Shown: piece after piece, positions 58,013 through 64,000 of the stretch | Numbering within the stretch: position 1 is the first letter of the stretch | Layout: each line of letters starts with the position of its first letter | Source: Alphaproteobacteria bacterium | Lineage (GTDB): Bacteria; Planctomycetota; Phycisphaerae; UBA1845 | Assembly: GCA_028285105.1 (NCBI GenBank) | Contig: JANQQE010000021.1 | Span: forward strand, 186,001 to 250,000 | Direction: 5' to 3' | DNA length: 64,000 nucleotides | Program-made: the position numbers and the translations under genes | The notes under the pieces: model-generated | Told to the model about the DNA's origin: nothing | Database searches by the model: none | What the model saw: only the letters and a program-made list of their open reading frames with translations

Positions 58013-59380
58013 GTGAAAAAAATAATCCTTGTGACTCTATGCTTCCTGTATTTGGTAGCCGGTGCCTGCACTCCTTCGCTGACCGATGGGGGCAATGGTG
58101 CCGGCCCCGGCATTGACCCTGGAACCGATGACGGAAATGGGACGAACAACGACAACGGTGGAGGTGGCAATGACGGTACCGGCAATTCGAACAACAACTC
58201 AGAGAATGGCCGCTGGCTCTTCGGTGACCGATTGGAAGCATTCGATCCGATGTTTGAGGATTTCTACGGCGATTCCGTTGCAACATCGGGAACGACGGTA
58301 TTGGTGGGAACCGGTGCAAAGAATTCGTTGAACGGAATCGTTGACATCTTTATTCAATTTGGGAGCGAGTGGCGATTCTTACAGCGTATCGTTGGCGGAG
58401 ATGCACGATTTCCTGAGCAGGACTTCGGTCGTTCTGTTGCGCTTGGAAACAACGAAGCATTCATCGGCGCGCCCAAGTTTTCGATTGAAGGCTCGTTCGC
58501 GATACAGACCGGATCAGTTTACATCTATGAGAACGTCGGTCCGGAATTCACGCAGAATCAACTGCTGACGGTGATCGACGCTCAGGATTTCGAATTGATT
58601 GGGTCTTCGCTTGCATACGAGCGGAACCAATCGCGACTTGTCGTGGGGGCACCTGGACGCGACCGAAATCAAGGGGCGGCCTATGTCTTTTCGCGCAATG
58701 GCGGCGGATATGCGCAGGAAGATCGCTTGCAGGCCTCGGACGGAATAAACTTTGAGGATTTCGGACAGGCCTTGGTTACGGAAAACCAATCGATCATCGT
58801 AGGAGCGCCCAATCAAAACTTCGGAACCGGTGCGGTGTATGTTTATGAGCGAACCGCAGAGTGGACGGAGACGCAAAAAATCCTTGCGCCAGATGGTGCG
58901 CAGACGGACAAATTCGGCAGCGCCTTGGCGCTCGAAGGCGACACGCTCGTCATCTCTGCACCAGGCAAGAAACGCCCGGGCGACGATCTATTGAAGGCCG
59001 GATACGTCTATATCTATCGACGTTCGAGCGGAACGTGGGAGTTGGAGCAAACGCTGATCCCCGATGACGATTTAGCCGGTCTATTCGGGCTGGCACTTGC
59101 ATTGGAAGATGGTCTATTGGCGATTACAGCCGGCGGAATCCAAGCTGTCGATTTTTTGGAAGAACAGGATGGCGAATGGGTCGCAGTGGATCGATTGGAG
59201 CCTCAGCGAGAAACTTTCGTCCTGGACTCGTTCGGAAACGCACTCGCGATAACCGAAGGAACGCTTATCGTGGGGGCTCGCAGCGCCGATGCCAATGGCG
59301 CACGTGCGGCCGGCGCGGCCTACGTCTATTCTTACGAGGAGTCTTCGGGTGAAGAGATTCCCGACGGCGTACGGTTTTGA
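58013..59380 (+). CDS. FG-GAP/integrin-alpha-like beta-propeller lipoprotein
   Basis: The GTG at 58013 is chosen because GGAGGG ends eight bases upstream and the product then starts MKKIILVTLCFLYLVAGAC, a signal sequence with lipobox Cys19. A low-complexity Gly/Asn/Asp linker (about residues 23-65) leads to a 390-residue domain of about seven repeats of the FG-GAP type (DFGRSVALGNNEAFIGAP, DFGQALVTENQSIIVGAP, KFGSALALEGDTLVISAP). Each carries the GxxxYVF/YIY strand. Such propellers sit on the cell surface and bind calcium or ligands. The next gene starts nine bases after the stop. Confidence 0.85.
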   Translation: MKKIILVTLCFLYLVAGACTPSLTDGGNGAGPGIDPGTDDGNGTNNDNGGGGNDGTGNSNNNSENGRWLFGDRLEAFDPMFEDFYGDSVATSGTTVLVGTGAKNSLNGIVDIFIQFGSEWRFLQRIVGGDARFPEQDFGRSVALGNNEAFIGAPKFSIEGSFAIQTGSVYIYENVGPEFTQNQLLTVIDAQDFELIGSSLAYERNQSRLVVGAPGRDRNQGAAYVFSRNGGGYAQEDRLQASDGINFEDFGQALVTENQSIIVGAPNQNFGTGAVYVYERTAEWTETQKILAPDGAQTDKFGSALALEGDTLVISAPGKKRPGDDLLKAGYVYIYRRSSGTWELEQTLIPDDDLAGLFGLALALEDGLLAITAGGIQAVDFLEEQDGEWVAVDRLEPQRETFVLDSFGNALAITEGTLIVGARSADANGARAAGAAYVYSYEESSGEEIPDGVRF

Positions 59381-59389
59381 TCGACTTAC

Positions 59390-60148
59390 ATGAACGATTC
59401 ACAAGAATCCTGGCCACACGTTGCGTACATTGAAACTGACCGATTCTGCACAGATTGCGGATACAATCTGCGCAATCAGAAGGTTCTGCGTCATTCCGAG
59501 TTGCATATCCTGCTGTGTCGATGCCCGGAGTGCGGAAAGCATCATGCGGCTTCCGACTCGACTACGATTGGCAGTCTTTGGACGCGACGATTTGCTCGCA
59601 TGGGTCTTGCATTGTGGGTACTAACTTTGGTTATCGTTGGCCTTGCGATGTGTTTCGTTGAAACGGTCGTTATGATCGGTACGCTTGAAGAGATGACCCG
59701 GTACAACTATCAGGTGGGCGGAATCGGAACACCGACACGGGTATTGAGAGACCTGAACACGGAGCATTTCGTCTTCTTTTCCTTTCTCGGATTGTTGTCG
59801 CTTATCAACGGAGTACTCATGGGCGGAGGGGCTGCAACTTTCTGTTACCATTGGCGACGTTCGCGCTACCTTCTTCTCGTTCTTGTGACGGCACTTTTAC
59901 CTTCGTTGATTACCGTCGCCATTTGGCAGACGCAGACACCACATCTTCTCGAAATAGGTCTCAAAACCGTTGCGACTCATGCGGCCTTGTTTCTCGCAGG
60001 CGGGACGTTCGGCGCTCTGTGGGGACGTTCTATCGCCAGATTGGTCGTCAGAGCCATTCTGCCTTCAAAGTACTGGCAAGCGCTTAGCGATCTTTGGTTG
60101 GTGGACAATAAGAAGATGCCGCCACCGAAAGAGATCGGTGTCGGTTAG
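59390..60148 (+). CDS. Multi-pass membrane protein with N-terminal zinc ribbon
   Basis: The 252-residue protein opens with a zinc ribbon: FCTDCGYNLRNQKV, then CRCPECGKHH. Four or so transmembrane segments follow (LALWVLTLVIVGLAMCFVE, FVFFSFLGLLSLINGVLMGG, YLLLVLVTALLPSLITVAI, AALFLAGGTFGALWG). It resembles the protein at 51326 only in the ribbon. Probably co-transcribed with the FG-GAP lipoprotein. Function unknown. Confidence 0.7.
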   Translation: MNDSQESWPHVAYIETDRFCTDCGYNLRNQKVLRHSELHILLCRCPECGKHHAASDSTTIGSLWTRRFARMGLALWVLTLVIVGLAMCFVETVVMIGTLEEMTRYNYQVGGIGTPTRVLRDLNTEHFVFFSFLGLLSLINGVLMGGGAATFCYHWRRSRYLLLVLVTALLPSLITVAIWQTQTPHLLEIGLKTVATHAALFLAGGTFGALWGRSIARLVVRAILPSKYWQALSDLWLVDNKKMPPPKEIGVG

Positions 60149-60190
60149 AGCCGACTACGACGTCAGAGGAACTATCAACTCAATAAGGAA

Positions 60191-60221
60191 GCGGGTCCAT
60201 CGGCGATGCCGATGGACCCGC
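60191..60221. terminator. Bidirectional hairpin between convergent genes
   Basis: A perfect 14-bp stem, GCGGGTCCATCGGC with its complement, closes a 3-base GAT loop. It lies midway between the stops of the membrane-protein gene and the convergent metalloprotease gene. T-runs are short on both sides (GTGTTTC / TTCCTT). Confidence 0.65.
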
Positions 60222-60255
60222 GTGTTTCACTCTCCTCGATTTTCATCGACTTGCG

Positions 60256-63105
60256 CTATTGGGGGCCGTTCAATGTTCCGACGAAGGCTTCGACATCGTC
60301 GATGTCAACCTGTGCATCGCCCATGAGATTGACGGCAGTGCAGGCACCGATTGCTTCGTCACCAAAGCAGTCTTGCAATCCCGCAAAATCTTCCAGATCA
60401 ACGTCGCCATCGGTGTCAAAATCACCGTCACCGAAATCGATGCAAGAGTCGTCGCCTTCGCGACACGACTGACCCGGGCAAGGTTCTGCGCCGCCTTGAC
60501 ACTCGCCGAAAGCGTCACACGTTTCGGTGCCGTTGCAGAATACGCCGTCATCGCAACCACCGTCATCCGTACAGGTACATGGATCGCAAACGCCACCGCA
60601 ATCGATGCGAATTTCGTCCTGATTGAGAAGACCGTCAGAGCAGGTAGCCGCATCGGTGCAATCGACGCCAGCATCTGCCGAAAACGCATCGATGCCAGCC
60701 TCCACCACATTTTGGGTTCCCAAGTCAGATGCACTGAAGCGTATCCGCAATGTCGATGAAACCGCCACTTCCGTCCCGACGTCAATGGAATCCGTCAGCC
60801 AGGAACCTTGTGCGGTTGTGTAGTTGCGAACCTGGGCCCAATTTGTCCCACCTGCGTTCGTTGCAATCTCAACAGTAAGAGCATCGCCATTGAGCGGACC
60901 ACCGGGTATGTCATTGAACCAATACGCATAAGAGATGGTTCCGCCCGCGCTCATGTCCAAAACCGGCGACGTGAGAATGGTCGTGCCATCGTCTACGTCC
61001 GAGTTTGAATTACCGGGATCGTTGTCGGTCAGGAAGCAACTGCCCGAGCCGTCGAAGTCGGAAGCGGGATCTCCGCGATCGAAGTTCACCGGTACGCCTC
61101 GATCCCACTGCCCGTCTCCGGCATCGCCGCTGACCGTCCAGCCCAGATCACCTTCAAAGTTGTCGTCGAATGTGAGAGGCGTTCCCACGATCGCGTCGAA
61201 CGGAGCAGCCGCCCCCAACTCCGGAAGGGTCACCTGTCCGGTCTGGTCACCGACCGCACTGAAAAAGAATTCGGGCGAATCCACGCAGGCAGCTGCCGGA
61301 AGAGTTGCGGTGTATTGTCCGCCACCATTGGACACCAACGGTGCAGTAAGGAACGCGCCGCCATCAAATCGATAGTGAAGCGTTTCCGTCGCTGGCGTCA
61401 GGTTCTCATCTCCCGGGCTGATCTGAACATCAATGTCTGTCGGAACACCTGGCGATAGCTCGGTCGGAGCGCCAGACGGCAAACTGATGGTCAGAGGAAT
61501 GAACGGGGGGTTGGTTGCAGTCAACGTCAGATTGTAGAGCTGAGCCTCTGATGGCGATCCCGATTCAAAAACCCTGACGTAATAGTCACCTGCAAGCGGT
61601 AACACGACGCCAGTGAGCGATTCGGTGGCTCCGGCGCCAGCACTGTTTCCGGTGGCCAACACCGTTGTGCCGTTCTGGTCAATCACCTCGAAGTTCAAAT
61701 TGGCGATCGATTCGCTGTCGGTGAATTCGCCGTCACAGCAACTCCCGGGATTAAAAAAGCAGGCTTGCGGGCTGTCATCATAGTTGAGCCCGATTGGTAT
61801 CACTGTTACATCGAGTCCGACCGCGCTATTGACCGTGAATCGGAAATAGTCTTCTTCGCCATTGGCGTCGATACTCAGTATGGATCCATTGCTGATCGCC
61901 GGCGAGGGCGGAGTGCCGAGTGTAACTGGAACGCCAATATTTAAGGTACCCACTACATTTGCAGTTGCCGCACTGTTGTCGGGTTCAGACGGGTCGCCGT
62001 AGTGGCGCTGCGCACCGCGAAAGTCGTCATGCTGCGGACCGTCAAAGCTCAAGTTAATGAACGGCTCCATGAGCTTGGTGCCCTCAATCGGGCAAACGTG
62101 AAGGAGGCCCATTCCGTGACCGTGTTCATGGGCAATAATGTTTCGAAGACCCAACGAGTTGTTCGAGGTGTTATTGTAAAAATTGTCGCCTGTATCGAAA
62201 ACCATATCGCCATCGTCGGGAAAATTGTTGTACGCCAGGGTTCCACTATTGCCGTCGATAAAGATACCGGCAATGCGGAGGTCGGCACGAACACCCAGGA
62301 CACCCGGCAAGCCGTTCAAATCGCTCCCATCGTCGTTCGGCTCAAACACGAAGCTAAGTCCGGAGATTTCGCTCCAGCGGGCAAACACCTGATCGAAGAT
62401 CGGTTGCCAGGAAGCGGGACTTCCATATATCCCGTTAAAGAATGCATTCAAATTGCTGTTACCGGAAATGCCCTGGAGCAACTCCGGGACGAACGTCCCA
62501 TCCGGCACGTAACCGTATGTCAAAGTCGTCGGTTGACCCTGCGACAACCCACCACCATCGGTCGCGGTTGTACTCCACCGTGACGTCAGCTGAGCCCGAG
62601 AACCGTCCAGCCCCAATGCAGCGTTGAATGCATCGACGACCTCCGATCGCGTATCCGGAGCGAAACACAGGGCGGGGAGTACTTTCCCGGCAGATCGTTG
62701 TTTCAGAATGTTCGCATAAAGTTCCCGATGAAACGGCGACATGAGAGCCAGCGCGTCTTGGTGCGCATTGGCGTCTGTTGCGAAGCCGCAGCCGGACTCG
62801 CTTTGCTCGGTATCCCAAAGCCTTTGGCTACCGCGGCTGATCAAGTCCTGGTACTCGCGCGGCAGCATACCAAAGAGAACGCTTTCGACTTGATCGCGCA
62901 ATTGATCCAACCGCGCCGATTCGATTCGATCTACCGTCATTCTCACTGGTGGATTGGCGATCGGTGATCTTTCCAAATCTTGAGACAAAGCTTCCGCCTG
63001 CTTCTGGGCTTCCGCCTGACTCTGGACAACTCCCGCATGGTTCGCAGCCATGTAAGCAATCGACAGGGAAGCCAGAACCAAAGAACCAACCAGTGCTTTC
63101 TTCAT
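60256..63105 (-). CDS. Secreted matrixin-like metalloprotease with dockerin-like tail
   Basis: The ATG at 63105 has GGAG eight bases upstream. The 949-residue protein has a signal sequence and then a propeptide-like region. A zinc protease domain with the metzincin motif HEHGHGMGLLH (about residue 330) follows, with a Met-turn candidate in TKLMEPF. After it come a pre-peptidase C-terminal (PPC) beta-sandwich (EEDYFRFTVNSAVGLDV, PLAGDYYVRVFES), further beta domains, and a Cys-rich segment (CSDGLLNQDE...CGGVCDPC). Last is an EF-hand pair (DFDTDGDVDLEDF, MGDAQVDIDDVEAF). It is likely extracellular and surface-bound through the same kind of tail as the three beta-helix proteins. Confidence 0.88.
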   Translation of the reverse strand: MKKALVGSLVLASLSIAYMAANHAGVVQSQAEAQKQAEALSQDLERSPIANPPVRMTVDRIESARLDQLRDQVESVLFGMLPREYQDLISRGSQRLWDTEQSESGCGFATDANAHQDALALMSPFHRELYANILKQRSAGKVLPALCFAPDTRSEVVDAFNAALGLDGSRAQLTSRWSTTATDGGGLSQGQPTTLTYGYVPDGTFVPELLQGISGNSNLNAFFNGIYGSPASWQPIFDQVFARWSEISGLSFVFEPNDDGSDLNGLPGVLGVRADLRIAGIFIDGNSGTLAYNNFPDDGDMVFDTGDNFYNNTSNNSLGLRNIIAHEHGHGMGLLHVCPIEGTKLMEPFINLSFDGPQHDDFRGAQRHYGDPSEPDNSAATANVVGTLNIGVPVTLGTPPSPAISNGSILSIDANGEEDYFRFTVNSAVGLDVTVIPIGLNYDDSPQACFFNPGSCCDGEFTDSESIANLNFEVIDQNGTTVLATGNSAGAGATESLTGVVLPLAGDYYVRVFESGSPSEAQLYNLTLTATNPPFIPLTISLPSGAPTELSPGVPTDIDVQISPGDENLTPATETLHYRFDGGAFLTAPLVSNGGGQYTATLPAAACVDSPEFFFSAVGDQTGQVTLPELGAAAPFDAIVGTPLTFDDNFEGDLGWTVSGDAGDGQWDRGVPVNFDRGDPASDFDGSGSCFLTDNDPGNSNSDVDDGTTILTSPVLDMSAGGTISYAYWFNDIPGGPLNGDALTVEIATNAGGTNWAQVRNYTTAQGSWLTDSIDVGTEVAVSSTLRIRFSASDLGTQNVVEAGIDAFSADAGVDCTDAATCSDGLLNQDEIRIDCGGVCDPCTCTDDGGCDDGVFCNGTETCDAFGECQGGAEPCPGQSCREGDDSCIDFGDGDFDTDGDVDLEDFAGLQDCFGDEAIGACTAVNLMGDAQVDIDDVEAFVGTLNGPQ

Positions 63106-63742
63106 CAACTCTTCTCCAACGGTTTAGGAATGCTTGACGCGAATCGATCGCAACTGCGAACCACACCCTTGGCGCGCAGGCCTATTCACCTAACCTAGAG
63201 ACTTGAGCGCACTGATTCAACGCATGTCCACAGTGTGTCATTGTGTGACATCTCGGCAATGGTTTGCGATCTCGAACCAACGTTCGCGAAACACGCCCTC
63301 GGCATCATTGTTTGCGCATGGACGGCCGATAAGAAACACCGCTATGGATCAGGCATTAACGATCGGTAACGCTCCCGGGCGGGGGCGCGTCTTCAAGAGA
63401 TGGGGTGGCCAACAAGGAATTCGCTAATTGTGCATGCTTCCGACAGCCTGTCGCCAGATTGGATATGCATAAAAACCGAAGAGATCGCACAGTCGTTCGG
63501 GATTCCGCCAGATCGCGCATGGCAATGCTGACATGCCGGGGCTCGATCCATCCAACCCAGCCATCGGATTTTGGGCGAAACAGGTGTTTCCGCCACCACA
63601 AGAGCCGATTCCCCGCCCCATTCAGGCAGTTGCAAGTCGAGGGCGGTTTCCTACAATGTGCGGCTCGGTCGAGTTGTGAAAATGTGCCAGCCCGGCTCCT
63701 TTAGACAATCTGTGATCTTTAGTCTGTAGAAGGTTGACGTCG
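63106..63742. other. Gene-free region before rpmE2
   Basis: About 635 bases between the divergent metalloprotease and L31 genes. Apart from a short inverted repeat (TGTCA-TTGTG-TGACA, 63236-63250) nothing stands out. Frames of 60-100 codons on both strands look random. No Zur-type palindrome was recognised before the L31 gene. Confidence 0.4.
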
Positions 63743-64000
63743 ATGAAAACTGACATTCACCCCAAGTATCAGGATGTGGTCTTCTGGGACCCGGGCGCCG
63801 ATTACAAGGTGCTGACCCGTTCGACATTGTCGAGCAAGGAAACCATCGAATTTGAAGGCAAGACCTATCCGGTCGTGAAAATGGAAATCTCCAGCGCATC
63901 GCATCCATACTTCACCGGTGTCGAGAAGTTCGTTGACGCTGCCGGCCGCGTCGAGCGTTTCCAGTCGAAGTTCGGTGGAAACTACTTCGATAAAAAGAAA
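63743..64000 (+). CDS. rpmE2: Ribosomal protein L31, cysteine-free type B (3' end outside window)
   Basis: Eighty-six codons are visible and the frame runs off the end. The sequence begins [19 protein letters not shown] and contains [19 protein letters not shown] and [12 protein letters not shown], which identify bL31. No Cys is present, so it is the zinc-independent paralogue that replaces the CxxC-containing L31 in many bacteria under zinc limitation, or serves as the only L31. AAGG lies about ten bases upstream of the ATG. Confidence 0.93.
   Translation, partial: MKTDIHPKYQDVVFWDPGADYKVLTRSTLSSKETIEFEGKTYPVVKMEISSASHPYFTGVEKFVDAAGRVERFQSKFGGNYFDKKK

Overview
The window looks like chromosomal DNA of a planctomycete, most likely of the Phycisphaerae branch. 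That assignment is inferred from three things: secreted right-handed beta-helix proteins ending in EF-hand (dockerin-like) tails, small proteins with a CxxCGYxL...CPECG zinc ribbon, and an atpZ-atpI-B-E-F-H-A-G-D-C operon whose c and b subunits carry signal-peptide-like N termini. No 16S gene or other direct taxonomic marker is present.

Layout. 1-6.2 kb: the tail of a class I aminotransferase, then a run of exported proteins (TlpA-like thioredoxin with TPR region, PQQ-type beta-propeller, coiled-coil lipoprotein, SUMF1-fold lipoprotein) closed by a strong terminator. 6.2-9.0 kb: purH converging on asd. 9.1-17.6 kb: the complete F1Fo ATP synthase operon behind a good sigma70-type promoter, with a perfect 21-bp inverted repeat between atpF and atpH and a decayed copy between atpA and atpG. 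17.6-24.8 kb: a degenerate response regulator, an MBL-fold hydrolase, a Clp N-domain-only protein, a lipoprotein, an alpha/beta hydrolase and a GH13 enzyme. 24.8-29.7 kb: an exported TPP II-type subtilase and an SppA peptidase. 30.0-36.4 kb: three tandem beta-helix/dockerin-like surface proteins. 36.5-42.6 kb: upp, a transglutaminase-like membrane protein, a gene-free stretch that looks like a sigma54-driven structured RNA, a two-domain GNAT protein, a duplicated GT2 glycosyltransferase and a ROK-like kinase. 42.6-49.1 kb: a cupin-type lipoprotein, an MDR oxidoreductase, yidC, a metallophosphoesterase, an orphan DNA methyltransferase and a winged-helix protein. 49.7-64 kb: glnA, a zinc-ribbon membrane protein, DinB-like and S1/P1 nuclease genes, divergent pullulanase and alpha-glucan phosphorylase genes, an FG-GAP lipoprotein, a second zinc-ribbon protein, a secreted matrixin-like metalloprotease and the start of a cysteine-free ribosomal protein L31.

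How the genes fit together. Housekeeping functions (purine, lysine/threonine and nitrogen assimilation, UMP salvage, ATP synthesis, membrane insertion) are mixed with envelope and secretion genes. Three alpha-glucan enzymes (GH13, pullulanase, phosphorylase) suggest storage-polysaccharide breakdown, with the divergent pullulanase/phosphorylase pair probably sharing a control region. The least ordinary item is the minus-strand unit at about 38.27-38.67 kb: a consensus sigma54 promoter, successive hairpins, six GGGG tracts and a Rho-independent terminator, with no convincing protein. No tRNA, rRNA, CRISPR array, insertion sequence or prophage was seen.
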